64,000 nt of DNA. Source: IDS-8 sp040902105. GTDB lineage: Bacteria; Pseudomonadota; Gammaproteobacteria; Steroidobacterales; Woeseiaceae. Numbering within the stretch: the stretch's first letter is position 1; each line of letters begins with the position of its first letter. The notes beneath the pieces are model-generated. The model was not told the DNA's origin, did no database searches, and was given only the letters and a program-made list of their open reading frames with translations. Location: the NCBI GenBank assembly GCA_040902105.1, contig JBBDXW010000052.1:1-64000 (forward strand). The letters are read 5' to 3'. Both the position numbers and the translations under genes were made by a program. Below, piece after piece: positions 53,410-62,106 of this stretch.

Positions 53410-53467
53410 GACACCGACCTTATGCTGCTCTCGACCTTGTAAGGCACACGCAACTAAAAACGCTGTT

Positions 53468-53514
53468 CGGGTCAGCGGAGTCGCCAAGTAATTGCTAACC
53501 ATTGCCCTGACCCG
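53468..53514. repeat. Inverted repeat upstream of the ECF sigma gene
   Basis: CGGGTCAG (53468-53475) and CTGACCCG (53507-53514) are exact inverse complements 31 bases apart, ending 15 bases before the sigma-factor ATG. It could be a regulator site or an RNA hairpin in the leader. No promoter is recognised in the gap. Confidence 0.4.
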
Positions 53515-53529
53515 GGCATCCAAGGATGA

Positions 53530-54060
53530 ATGGTGGCGGTATTCGAGCGGGGCGGTTTGCCGACGCAGGCGGAGTTTCACGAAGCGATTTCGAATCGCTC
53601 GGATCGCTGGTTTGCGGCGTGCCTCCGGATTACCCGCAGCCGTGAGCTTGCCGAGGACGCGGTCCAGGAGGCGCTGCTCGCCGCCTGGCACAAGCGCCAC
53701 CAGTTCCAGGGCGATGCGCGCCTGGAGACCTGGATTCACCGGATCGCGGTCAACGCGGCGTTGCAGCTCATACGGAAGAACCGCCCCGGAGTCTTCGAAC
53801 CGCTGGATACCGACATCGCCGACAATGGCGATTCACCGGAAAGCGACCTGGCGAATCATGACCTCGGCGATAACCTTGCGGCGGCGCTTCGACACCTGAC
53901 CGAAATCGAGCGGGTCTGCTTCGTCCTCAGACATCTGGAGCAGTGGAAACTGAAGGAGATCGCCGACGAAACGGGCACGAACGAGAGCGCGGTGAAGCAA
54001 GCCCTCTTTCGCGGCGTCAGGAAACTGCGCGTGAAGATGGCGGACATGCGGAGTCAATGA
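53530..54060 (+). CDS. ECF-type RNA polymerase sigma factor
   Basis: 176 residues. Region 2 includes RSRELAEDAVQEALLAAWHK, FQGDARLETWIHRIAVNAAL; region 4 includes LTEIERVCFVLRHLEQWKLK, EIADETGTNESAVKQALFRG. AAGGA precedes the ATG. The stop overlaps the anti-sigma start, the usual arrangement. It controls expression of a regulon in response to an envelope signal, probably including the exported HEAT proteins of this operon. Confidence 0.9.
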   Translation: MVAVFERGGLPTQAEFHEAISNRSDRWFAACLRITRSRELAEDAVQEALLAAWHKRHQFQGDARLETWIHRIAVNAALQLIRKNRPGVFEPLDTDIADNGDSPESDLANHDLGDNLAAALRHLTEIERVCFVLRHLEQWKLKEIADETGTNESAVKQALFRGVRKLRVKMADMRSQ

Positions 54061-54797
54061 TGATCAACGACGATATTCTCACTCTTTATTACTATCGCGA
54101 CGGACTGACCGAGGCGGAGCGAGCCCGGGTGCAAGCGGCCATCGAGGAAGACACGGCTCTTCGCGCGCGCTACGAGCAGCTTTGCGAGGACGTCGAAAGC
54201 TTCGCTGCGGCGGAACCGGTGGCAGCAGCACCGGCCGCAGTCGCCCGTTGGCACGACAGCATAGAACGCGTCGCGCGCATCGAGCAGCAGCGCGCGAGTT
54301 CCCGAAACCGCGTTTTTCATTTGCCGTCATTTGCGTGGGGCGCGGTCGTTGCCGCGGCACTGGTCGTGGGAATCGGTATCGGTTCCTACTTCTCGGGTAA
54401 CAACGTACCGGAACCGTCCATCGACAACGGCGTGGCCGATACCGCCATGCCCGAGCCCCGCTCGCCGTCGGTCACTTTCGCACGGGGCCTGTTGGTGCAT
54501 CTTCGGGAAAGCCGTCAAGAGCTTGCGGATCTGCCGATGGGGGCCGACTCGGAGCGCGCGATGCTGATCATGCAGATGATTCAGCAGAACCGGATGTTCG
54601 AACGCGCCGCTGTGCAGAACGAGTCGCAGGACCTTGCGCGGGTGCTGCGGGCTTTCGAACCGATCCTCATGCGGCTCGCTTCGGACGACATCTCGCCGGC
54701 GGACGCCGAGGCCCTGCAGGCGCAGCTCGCCTTCGAACTCAACGTCATGCTAACCAAGCTCCGGCGAAACGTATCTGAAGTAACAGGCCCCATTTAG
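54057..54797 (+). CDS. Membrane anti-sigma-like protein
   Basis: 246 residues from MMINDDILTLYYYRDGLTEA. Cytoplasmic N-terminus (about 1-85) of anti-sigma type, without the His-x3-Cys-x2-Cys zinc motif; one helix at about 92-112 (AWGAVVAAALVVGIGIGSYF); then a periplasmic helical domain (LLVHLRESRQELADL, MQMIQQNRMFERAAVQNE, DLARVLRAFEPILMRL). ATGA overlap with the sigma gene (54057-54060). It would hold the sigma factor at the membrane until a signal releases it. Confidence 0.78.
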   Translation: MMINDDILTLYYYRDGLTEAERARVQAAIEEDTALRARYEQLCEDVESFAAAEPVAAAPAAVARWHDSIERVARIEQQRASSRNRVFHLPSFAWGAVVAAALVVGIGIGSYFSGNNVPEPSIDNGVADTAMPEPRSPSVTFARGLLVHLRESRQELADLPMGADSERAMLIMQMIQQNRMFERAAVQNESQDLARVLRAFEPILMRLASDDISPADAEALQAQLAFELNVMLTKLRRNVSEVTGPI

Positions 54798-54822
54798 CTC
54801 CATTTATTTACGGGACAACAAA

Positions 54823-55716
54823 ATGACTGCACTCCGAAAATTCATTCTGGCCACGCTGATCGTTGCGATCAGCTCGCCTGCCATCGCACAGACGGACGAA
54901 GCGGAAGGCTTGAAGATGACTGCACTCGAAGCGCTCATCTCGGCGCCTCCGGAACGGGCATTGCCGATCGTCACCAAAGTGCTTAGCGGCGATAGCAGCA
55001 CCGCTCTGAAAGAACGTGCATTGTTCGTGCTGAGCCAGATCGACCTGCCCGAGGCACAAACCCTGCTCATCGAAACCGCCCGCACCGGTGACCGGAACAT
55101 CCGGATGGAGGCGATTCGAATGATCGGTGTCGGCGGCAATTCGAAGGCGTTGGCCGACCTTGCCGAAATCTATACGGCCGGTGACGGCGACACCAGGGAG
55201 GCGGTGCTCGAAGCCTATCTCATTGCCGATGACAAGGATGCCGTGTACCAGATCGCGGCCAACAGCCAGAACCCGCGCGAATTCGAAAAGGCGGTGAACG
55301 TGCTCGGCGCCATGGGCGCAATGGAGGAGTTGCGGGCGTTGCGCGATCGTCCCGGCGCCGCGGAGGTCCTGATCGAGGCCTACGCCGTGGCGGGCGATGT
55401 CGAGACGTTGACCGCGCTGGCAACCGACAGCAGCGATCCCGAGCGCCAGGCGCAGGCAATCCACGGTCTCGGCATTGCCGGCGGCAACGAGGTCGGCGAC
55501 GTGCTCGTCGGCATCTACCGCGACACGGAGGTGCCGGACGTCAAGGAAGCGGCGCTCGAGGGACTGATGATCGGCGACTACGATCAGGCCGTGCTCGAGC
55601 TGTTCCGCGCCAGCGACGACGCGGCCGAAAAACGCGAGCTGCTGGAAACCCTGGTGATTATGGACAGCGACGCCGTCTGGGAGATCATCGATAAGACGCT
55701 GGAGAACGAGCAATGA
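54823..55716 (+). CDS. Exported HEAT-repeat protein A
   Basis: 297 residues. Signal peptide ends at SSPAIAQT. The rest consists of HEAT-like helix pairs (LIETARTGDRNIRMEAIRMI, LAEIYTAGDGDTREAVLEAY, EVPDVKEAALEGLMIGDYDQ), a solenoid scaffold for protein binding. It is 25 bases after the anti-sigma gene and overlaps the next HEAT gene as ATGA, so all are one operon. It may be an effector or signal-modulating periplasmic partner of the sigma system. Confidence 0.78.
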   Translation: MTALRKFILATLIVAISSPAIAQTDEAEGLKMTALEALISAPPERALPIVTKVLSGDSSTALKERALFVLSQIDLPEAQTLLIETARTGDRNIRMEAIRMIGVGGNSKALADLAEIYTAGDGDTREAVLEAYLIADDKDAVYQIAANSQNPREFEKAVNVLGAMGAMEELRALRDRPGAAEVLIEAYAVAGDVETLTALATDSSDPERQAQAIHGLGIAGGNEVGDVLVGIYRDTEVPDVKEAALEGLMIGDYDQAVLELFRASDDAAEKRELLETLVIMDSDAVWEIIDKTLENEQ

Positions 55717-56708
55717 GCATCGGCCGATACGGCCGCCTGGCCGCAGCGACGCTGGTACTGTTGAGCTGGGCCGGCGGAGAATCCACGGCGGCGAACCTCG
55801 ACGCGCTCGCCGCCGACGGTCTCTATACATGGCGCGTTGCCGCAACCGATGACGCGCCGTGCTGGTGCTGCGTCGGCTGGACAAGCGGCACACCCGTTGG
55901 CCGTGCATGCGACCTCGACAGCCGCAACGCCAATTACAGTACGGCCGACGACTTCCTGGCAACGGGCGGAGAAATGCAGATCTATGCGCTGATCGAATCC
56001 GGCAAGGCAGAGCGCATCCGCGTGCTGAGTCCGCAGTGCGCAGTCACGTCACGGCGCGACCTCATCGACCTCGGACCGGTCGAGGTCGACGAGAGCCTGG
56101 CGTGGCTGAAGGCTAACGCCACGTCGTCGGAATCGACCAGCACGGATGCGCTTGCCGCGATCGCCGTGCACAAGGGCTCCGCGGCAATGCGCTTCCTGAT
56201 CGACACGGCCGAAGCCGGGCCGACGATGGAGCTGCGCAAGGACGCGATCTTCTGGATGTCCCAGGCGCGCATCTCGGAATCGGCCGACGAACTGGAACGG
56301 ATGATGTTTCGCGACGGAAGCGCGGAAATCCGCCAGCATGCCGCGTTCGCGCTGTCGCAGTCGACGGCGGAGAATCGCAGCGACGCGCTGATCCGCCAGG
56401 GCCGCGAAGACAATGATCCCGAGGTGCGCTCGCAGGCCTGGTTCTGGCTTGCCCAGACCGGCGCGAGCGAGAGCGAGGACGCAATCCGGTGGGCGATCGC
56501 CAATGACCGCGATGACGAGGTGCGGGAAGAGGCTGTATTCGCGATGTCGCAGTTACCGGGGGAACGCGCCGTCGACGCGTTGTTCGTCGTTCTCGACGAC
56601 CGGCAAATGCATCGCGAAGTGCGTGAGCAGGCGCTCTTCTGGCTGGTGCAGTCGGACTCGGATCGGGCTTACGAGTACCTCGATCGATTGCTGGGCACTG
56701 GACAATAG
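55713..56708 (+). CDS. Exported HEAT-repeat protein B with Cys-rich N-terminus
   Basis: 331 residues. Signal peptide (YGRLAAATLVLLSWAGGEST). Residues about 40-120 form a non-repeat domain with a striking DAPCWCCVGW and later Cys, which could be disulfide-bonded or metal-binding. The remainder is HEAT-like: AEAGPTMELRKDAIFWMSQA, FRDGSAEIRQHAAFALSQST, DNDPEVRSQAWFWLAQTGAS, NDRDDEVREEAVFAMSQLPG. The repeats recur at about 31 residues. ATG overlaps the previous stop. Confidence 0.78.
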   Translation: MSIGRYGRLAAATLVLLSWAGGESTAANLDALAADGLYTWRVAATDDAPCWCCVGWTSGTPVGRACDLDSRNANYSTADDFLATGGEMQIYALIESGKAERIRVLSPQCAVTSRRDLIDLGPVEVDESLAWLKANATSSESTSTDALAAIAVHKGSAAMRFLIDTAEAGPTMELRKDAIFWMSQARISESADELERMMFRDGSAEIRQHAAFALSQSTAENRSDALIRQGREDNDPEVRSQAWFWLAQTGASESEDAIRWAIANDRDDEVREEAVFAMSQLPGERAVDALFVVLDDRQMHREVREQALFWLVQSDSDRAYEYLDRLLGTGQ

Positions 56709-56819
56709 AGACGCGCGCCGCGCCTGCCTCCCCAATCAATCGGGGTTTCTCCCCTTCTCGCGGCAGGTCCCGGCCATGCTATGCTGACCGGACGTATTCG
56801 TACATCAACGGTCAGGCGT

Positions 56820-57926
56820 ATGGCGCTGAAGCGCGTGGCGTTTTGGGGTGCAGGCGTGATTGCCATCGCGTTCCTCGCGCTGGTTGTTGCCTACTGGATG
56901 TCGGACAACGAGTGTGGCGGCAACTCCGCTCCGCAGGGCGAGCTGATGAAAGCCGTTATCTATTGCGACTACGGCCCGCCCGAGGTTCTCAGGGTCGAGG
57001 AGATTGCAAAGCCGGTTCCGGGCGACGATCAACTCCTGGTAAAAGTGCACGTGGCTGCCATCAATCCACTCGAATGGCATTACATGAGAGGCGCACCGTA
57101 CATCATGCGGCTGGGCAGCGGGCTGCGTAAGCCGAAGGTGACGCAACTCGGCGTCGACTACTCGGGCACGGTGGAGGCGGTCGGTAAAAACGTAACGCAG
57201 TTCAAACCAGGCGACGAGGTGTTCGGCGGCAGGACCGGGGCCCTCGCCGAATACGTGACTGTTCTCGAAGAACGGGCGGTGGTGCTGAAACCCGCCAACG
57301 TGACGTTCGAGCAAGCGGCGGCCGTTCCCATAGCAGCGATCACCGCGTTGCAGGGTCTTCGCGACAAGGGCAAGGTTCAGCCCGGACAGAAGGTCCTGAT
57401 CAACGGCGCTTCAGGCGGCGTCGGTACGTTCGCCGTGCAGATCGCCAAGTCATTAGGCGCACATGTGACCGGCGTGTGCAGCACGCGGAACCTGGAACTG
57501 GTTCGATCCATCGGCGCTGACGAGGTCATCGATTACACTCAGGAGGATTTCACCGAAGGTGCGGAACGTTACGACGTGATTCTCGACATGGTGGGGAACC
57601 ACCCGTTGTCCGCCTATCGGCGCGTCCTCGAGCCGAACGGGATCCACGTCATTGTCGGAGGCGGAGGACCCGATGCCGGCAACTGGATCGGGCCTCTGGC
57701 TGGTCCGCTCAAAGCATTGATCTCGTCACCGTTCGTGGACCAGGAGCATGCCACGCTTTTCGCGGAACTGAACAAGGAAGACCTGACCTTCCTCGCGGAT
57801 CTCATGCAGTCCGGAAAAGTGACACCGGTAATCGACAGGCATTACGGCCTGAACGAGATTGCTGAAGCGATCCGATACCTCGAGACGGGACGGGCCCGGG
57901 GAAAAGTAATAATAAATATCGAATAA
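56820..57926 (+). CDS. Membrane-anchored quinone oxidoreductase-like MDR enzyme
   Basis: 368 residues from ATG 56820; frame open to 56781. An N-terminal helix (VAFWGAGVIAIAFLALVVAYW) precedes the catalytic part, which starts MKAVIYCDYGPPEVLRVEEI. The MDR fold is complete: GVDYSGTVEAVGKNV, nucleotide-binding INGASGGVGTFAVQIAKSLG, and GKVIINIE. Zn-binding Cys residues of alcohol dehydrogenases are absent, so it is a zinc-independent NADPH-dependent oxidoreductase, as in quinone reductases. The anchor would keep it on the inner membrane, facing the cytoplasm. Confidence 0.85.
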   Translation: MALKRVAFWGAGVIAIAFLALVVAYWMSDNECGGNSAPQGELMKAVIYCDYGPPEVLRVEEIAKPVPGDDQLLVKVHVAAINPLEWHYMRGAPYIMRLGSGLRKPKVTQLGVDYSGTVEAVGKNVTQFKPGDEVFGGRTGALAEYVTVLEERAVVLKPANVTFEQAAAVPIAAITALQGLRDKGKVQPGQKVLINGASGGVGTFAVQIAKSLGAHVTGVCSTRNLELVRSIGADEVIDYTQEDFTEGAERYDVILDMVGNHPLSAYRRVLEPNGIHVIVGGGGPDAGNWIGPLAGPLKALISSPFVDQEHATLFAELNKEDLTFLADLMQSGKVTPVIDRHYGLNEIAEAIRYLETGRARGKVIINIE

Positions 57927-57980
57927 CAGCAACGACCAGGCCGTCCACCCGCTACCCCGCACAGCGCCCGGCCTGCTGAT

Positions 57981-59210
57981 ATGAGCGCAAAGAGAGTGAA
58001 CGTCAACAGGTGGGGACCGCGGCCCGAATCGACCGCCTGTCTCTTTGGCGCGCGCGCCTGCCGGGACTTTGGTGATGGATTCGTCGCCATCCTCCTTCCG
58101 GTCTACCTGCTGTCGCTCGGTTTTACAGCGTTTGAGGTCGGCATTGTCGCCACCGTATCGTTGCTCGGTTCAGCCTTTCTCACCATAGGTGCCGGACTGC
58201 TCGGCGCGCGATACGGCTATCGCCGGCTTCTGTTGGCGGCCGCAAGTCTCATGATCGCCACAGGCGTTCTGTTTGCGGTGGTGCACGACTACGCACTGCT
58301 GCTCGTAATCGCCTTCACCGGCACGATCAACCCCTCGGCAGGCAGCGTCAGTGTGTTCGTGCCGCTGGAGCACGCGGCGCTCTCCGCCGCAGTCGGTAAT
58401 TCGGACCGCACGAAAATGTTCGCGCGCTACAGTCTGGTTGGCGCCTTCGCGGCCGCTGCCGGCGCGCTCGCGGCTGCCGCCCCCGACCTCGTCGCGCCCC
58501 TTGGCGTCAACCAGCTGACCGCGATAAAGGCAATGTTCGCCCTGTATGCCCTGCTCGGGGTGGTCGGCGGCACGCTTTACGCGCGCGTCCCCCGTGCAGA
58601 GCCGCTGCCGGGGACACTCGCTCCGTCGGCGCTGGGCCCCTCTCGCAAGGTGGTTTTCAAGCTCGCCGCGCTATTCAGCCTTGATGCCTTCGCCGGCGGC
58701 TTTGTTGTCCAGTCGCTTCTGGCACTTTGGCTGTTCGAGCGCTTCGATCTCTCGCTGTCGGCGGCCGGCGCCTTTTTCTTCTGGTCGGGTGTGGCGTCCG
58801 CGTTCTCGTTCCCGGTCGCTGCATGGTTGTCGCGGCGCATCGGGCTCGTGAACACCATGGTCTTTACGCACATTCCATCGAGCATCGCGTTGATACTGGC
58901 TGCGTTCGCGCCGACTCTGCCGGAAGCGCTCGCCTTGCTGCTGCTTCGTGCAGCTTTGTCGCAGATGGATGTGCCGACGAGATCGTCCTACGTCATGGCC
59001 ATCGTGACGCCAGCGGAGCGGGCAGTGGCCGCGAGCTTCACGTCCGTTCCGCGCAGTCTTGCCGCCGCTGCAAGTCCCGCATTGGCCGGTGCCATGTTCG
59101 CCGCCTCTTATCGGTCATGGCCTCTGTTCATCTGCGGGGTGCTGAAGATCATTTACGATCTGCTGCTCCTCGCGCAGTTCCGGCATCAGAAACCACCAGA
59201 AGAACGATAG
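57981..59210 (+). CDS. MFS transporter
   Basis: 409 residues with about 12 hydrophobic helices, a loop RYGYRRLLLA between helices 2 and 3 (family motif A-like), and a central cytoplasmic loop (RVPRAEPLPGTLAPSALGPS). Substrate unknown; exporters of this general form are common. It starts 54 bases after the oxidoreductase gene, so the two may be co-transcribed. Confidence 0.85.
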   Translation: MSAKRVNVNRWGPRPESTACLFGARACRDFGDGFVAILLPVYLLSLGFTAFEVGIVATVSLLGSAFLTIGAGLLGARYGYRRLLLAAASLMIATGVLFAVVHDYALLLVIAFTGTINPSAGSVSVFVPLEHAALSAAVGNSDRTKMFARYSLVGAFAAAAGALAAAAPDLVAPLGVNQLTAIKAMFALYALLGVVGGTLYARVPRAEPLPGTLAPSALGPSRKVVFKLAALFSLDAFAGGFVVQSLLALWLFERFDLSLSAAGAFFFWSGVASAFSFPVAAWLSRRIGLVNTMVFTHIPSSIALILAAFAPTLPEALALLLLRAALSQMDVPTRSSYVMAIVTPAERAVAASFTSVPRSLAAAASPALAGAMFAASYRSWPLFICGVLKIIYDLLLLAQFRHQKPPEER

Positions 59211-59331
59211 ACGTATTCGCCAGGCACGTCAGGCAATAATTACGCACGTGCAGCGAAGCCTTACAGATATTGCGGCAGACACGACGGACGCGCCCGCACG
59301 GCGTTCGAGGCCCCGAACCGCCGCCGGCCTG

Positions 59332-59347
59332 TGGCACGGTTCTTGCT
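59332..59347 (+). promoter_or_regulatory. sigma-54 (RpoN) promoter
   Basis: TGGCACGGTTCTTGCT matches the -24/-12 consensus TGGCAC-R-N4-TTGC-W without a mismatch. It reads toward the lipoprotein at 59441, with a start point expected near 59359 and a leader of about 80 bases. Activation would need an enhancer-binding protein, not found in this window. Confidence 0.75.
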
Positions 59348-59440
59348 TCACTCTAGAGCGGAATGATCGCCAATCGGAATCGGTCCGTACGCGTGTCGCT
59401 TTCGCGAGCGACAAAGAAATTCCAAGTCAAGGAGGTTGAC

Positions 59441-59839
59441 ATGCCAAAGTTACTGACCCGTTGCGGGCTCCTGGTGTTCCTGTCATTTCTGGCCGGCTGT
59501 GCGACAACCACGCCGGGTCTCGGCGATCAAGCCGGCAACACGACCTTGCCGTCCGGCTTGACGCTGCTCGACTCGGACGAGAGCGAGTGCGACGGCACGG
59601 TCCAGGTGGGAGACGAGATGATCGAGGACGACGGTGAGGGTCTCGACGCGGAACTCTTTGTCGAGCCGGGCGAGAACGCGACCTTCGAGCTCGAGGAAGA
59701 TTACGATGAAATCGAATGGGCATGTGTCGGCGGCGACTCGCCCGATGTGGACAGCATGCGCTGCCCGCGCGGCTCGTCGCACGTGCGCATCACGCGCGCC
59801 ACGACAGGAGGCGAGTTGCTCTTCGAATGCTACGGCTAA
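59441..59839 (+). CDS. Small acidic lipoprotein
   Basis: 132 residues. Lipobox LAGC (Cys20) in LLVFLSFLAGCATTT. The mature part is very acidic (VGDEMIEDDGEGLDAE, FELEEDYDEIEWACVGG) with four Cys, two in CVGG and MRCPRGS that may pair. No family recognised. AAGGAGGT is 4 bases upstream of the ATG. Controlled by the sigma-54 promoter at 59332. Confidence 0.78.
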   Translation: MPKLLTRCGLLVFLSFLAGCATTTPGLGDQAGNTTLPSGLTLLDSDESECDGTVQVGDEMIEDDGEGLDAELFVEPGENATFELEEDYDEIEWACVGGDSPDVDSMRCPRGSSHVRITRATTGGELLFECYG

Positions 59840-59874
59840 CAGACCGGCGCGCACATCGGTGGCACGTGGGTTGC

Positions 59875-60807
59875 CTACATCAACGGCGCCAGTGCCGTCG
59901 TGATGCGCCTAGCCTGGTCTTCCGTGATCATGCCGGTCAGAACGCCCAGGAACCGGCCATGCTGAATGCCTGAGACAATGTATTGCCAGCGGTAGGCCTG
60001 CAGCAGCTTGTCGTGAATGGCCTGTCGTTGCTCAGAAGTGAAGACGCGATCGCGTGTGTCGATGAAGTAGATGGCATCCGCGGCAGTCTGGGCCTGCAGT
60101 ATTCCGTCGACGGCGACGACGAGGTCGATCAGGTCGGTGATGCCCTGCTCACGTTGCTCGCCTGTCAGTTTCGCGTCTTCGCGCCGCCATTCCAGCTCGT
60201 CCATGACCGCGTGCTGCGACTCTTCCTTCCAGTGGAACAGGAACACGTCCTTCCACAGCGGTGACAGGTCGGCCTGCGGCTCGATGCTCTTTTTGTAATG
60301 CACCAGCGTGAAGATCTCGATGTGGCAGGTGAGGGCCAGTACTGCCCAGGTGCTCTTGCTCAGCACCGCCCTGGCGACCTCGTTCGGATCCGCGGCCACC
60401 GCGTAGCCGGCGGGCATGTCCTTCGCAGCCAGCTGCTCGATGCGGCGAAAAAGCTCCTGGTGCTTCAGTTCCTCATCGCTGAATCGTACCAGCGCTTCGA
60501 GCGCGGTCTGGTCGCCGAACCAGTGATCCCGGCTGACTTCGAGAATCTTCGCGTTGATGTAGCGCTCGACCAGGCCGAACAGGTTCGCATACGTGCGGCC
60601 CTGAACCTGGCTCAAGAAACGCTGTTCGTCAGCGTTCAGGAACTCGAGCTCGTCGACGAGCGACAGGCCGTCGGGCAGGAATTTCTGGCCGACATCGAGG
60701 CGGCGATCGCGGATTACGTCCTTGTCGATTTCCCAGCGCACACGTTTCGAGATGTCGATGCAACGTGCGTAGCTTGCGGTGTCGGTGGCGGGTATGGCGT
60801 CGAACAT
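59875..60807 (-). CDS. Ferritin-like / diiron oxygenase-like protein
   Basis: 310 residues from MFDAIPATDT, with GGAG upstream. Two helical iron-ligand patterns: FSDEELKHQELFRRIEQL (E.....H) and LFHWKEESQHAVMDELEW (EExxH), with a further LTCHIEIFTLVHYKKSI between. This four-helix arrangement resembles AurF-like N-oxygenases and related diiron proteins, from the motif alone. Orientation opposes the lipoprotein upstream. Substrate unknown. Confidence 0.65.
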   Translation of the reverse strand: MFDAIPATDTASYARCIDISKRVRWEIDKDVIRDRRLDVGQKFLPDGLSLVDELEFLNADEQRFLSQVQGRTYANLFGLVERYINAKILEVSRDHWFGDQTALEALVRFSDEELKHQELFRRIEQLAAKDMPAGYAVAADPNEVARAVLSKSTWAVLALTCHIEIFTLVHYKKSIEPQADLSPLWKDVFLFHWKEESQHAVMDELEWRREDAKLTGEQREQGITDLIDLVVAVDGILQAQTAADAIYFIDTRDRVFTSEQRQAIHDKLLQAYRWQYIVSGIQHGRFLGVLTGMITEDQARRITTALAPLM

Positions 60808-60999
60808 GTTGGTCTCCGTGGGGCGCAATGGCCTGAATCCGAGTGATCTGTTTAGGGCACAAATACTCGGCCGGATTGCGCGTTGCGCCTATGGGACGGA
60901 TGTCCTGATTTGTCCCCCATTCAACGGATGGACGGGTGAGCTTTGTCCCGGCGCGCGGTAGACTTGGCTGAAAAGTCGGTCGGCACACAACAACGGCCC

Positions 61000-62076
61000 A
61001 TGCAGCAAAGCGTCAAAATCACGCGGACGTCGGATGGCGTGAACCTCGCATGGGCAAGCGCGGGCAGCGGGCCGACGCTCATCAAGGCGTCCAACTGGCT
61101 GTCCCACCTGGAGTTCGACCTCGACAGTCCGGTGTGGCGTCACTGGATACATTTCCTGGCCGGCCACTTCCACCTGATTCGCTACGACGAGCGCGGCTGC
61201 GGCATGAGCGACTGGGAGGTGCCGGATCTGGCCCAGGAGCGCTGGTTCGACGACTTCGACGCCATCGTCAGGGTATCAAAGCCGGCAACGCCCTTCATCC
61301 TGCTCGGCATCTCGCAGGGCGGCGCCACGGCCATAAGGTACGCCGCGCGCTACCCGGAGCACGTCTCGCACCTGATCCTTTACGGCGCCTACTCGCGCGG
61401 CTGGAATGAGCGGGGTACCCCCGACGAGGCGCTGCGTCTTCGCGCCATCAACCAGCTGACGAAACTTGGCTGGGGGAAAAACAACCCCGTGTACCGGCAG
61501 CTCTTTACCGCGCGCTTCGTGCCCGAAGCGACGCAGGAACAGTTCGACTGGTTCAACGAACTGTGCCGCAAGACGACGACGCCCGAGATCGCGACACGGC
61601 TGTTGGAGGAGAGGGGACGTGTCAACGTGACGGAGTTGTTACCGACGCTGAAGGTACCGACGCTGGTGTTGCACTCGAGTGAGGATGAAGTCACGCCTCT
61701 GTCGGAAGGCAAGCGGCTTGCAACACACATAGCGAATGCACAGTTCGTACAGCTCGAGTCCCGGAACCACATCCTGCTCGAGGACGAACCGGCATGGGCC
61801 CGCTTCAAGGAGGCCGTCCTGGCGTTTACCGGCGTGACACCGCAACCCGACGCCGAGGATCCTCTGTTCGAAATATTGTCACCGAGGGAGCGTGACATCC
61901 TGCTCGGCATCGCCGAGGGCCGGACCAACAGCGAGATCGGCCGGCAGCTTTTCATCAGCGAGAAAACGGTGCGCAATCACGTTACGCGGATTTTCGGGAA
62001 ACTCGGCGTGCAATCACGCGCGCAGGCGATCGTGCTGGCGAAGGACAAGCGGTTGCGGGCGCGGCAGGCCGAATAG
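61000..62076 (+). CDS. alpha/beta hydrolase - LuxR HTH fusion
   Basis: 358 residues. The hydrolase domain (1-280) has an intact triad: nucleophile Ser105 in LLGISQGGAT, acid in LHSSEDEVTPL and His in LESRNHILLEDEPAW. The C-terminus (about 287-345) is a GerE/LuxR HTH: LSPRERDILLGIAEGRTNSE, SEKTVRNHVTRIFGKLGV. Such fusions are usually transcription factors that sense or turn over a small ester or lactone-like ligand. Frame open to 60943; MQQSVKITRTSDG at 61000 is the family-like start. Confidence 0.86.
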   Translation: MQQSVKITRTSDGVNLAWASAGSGPTLIKASNWLSHLEFDLDSPVWRHWIHFLAGHFHLIRYDERGCGMSDWEVPDLAQERWFDDFDAIVRVSKPATPFILLGISQGGATAIRYAARYPEHVSHLILYGAYSRGWNERGTPDEALRLRAINQLTKLGWGKNNPVYRQLFTARFVPEATQEQFDWFNELCRKTTTPEIATRLLEERGRVNVTELLPTLKVPTLVLHSSEDEVTPLSEGKRLATHIANAQFVQLESRNHILLEDEPAWARFKEAVLAFTGVTPQPDAEDPLFEILSPRERDILLGIAEGRTNSEIGRQLFISEKTVRNHVTRIFGKLGVQSRAQAIVLAKDKRLRARQAE

Positions 62077-62106
62077 CAGGTCAGTGAGCCGGTTTCACGA
62101 CGCTCC

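Noticed and set aside
53137..53739. 200-codon minus-strand frame as an intact gene
   Set aside because: Only about 37 residues resemble HipA; the rest lies antisense to the TPR and sigma genes. Kept only as a remnant.
59860..59875. Second sigma-54-like sequence TGGCACGTGGGTTGCC
   Set aside because: The final W position is C and it would read antisense into the diiron-like gene; probably chance.
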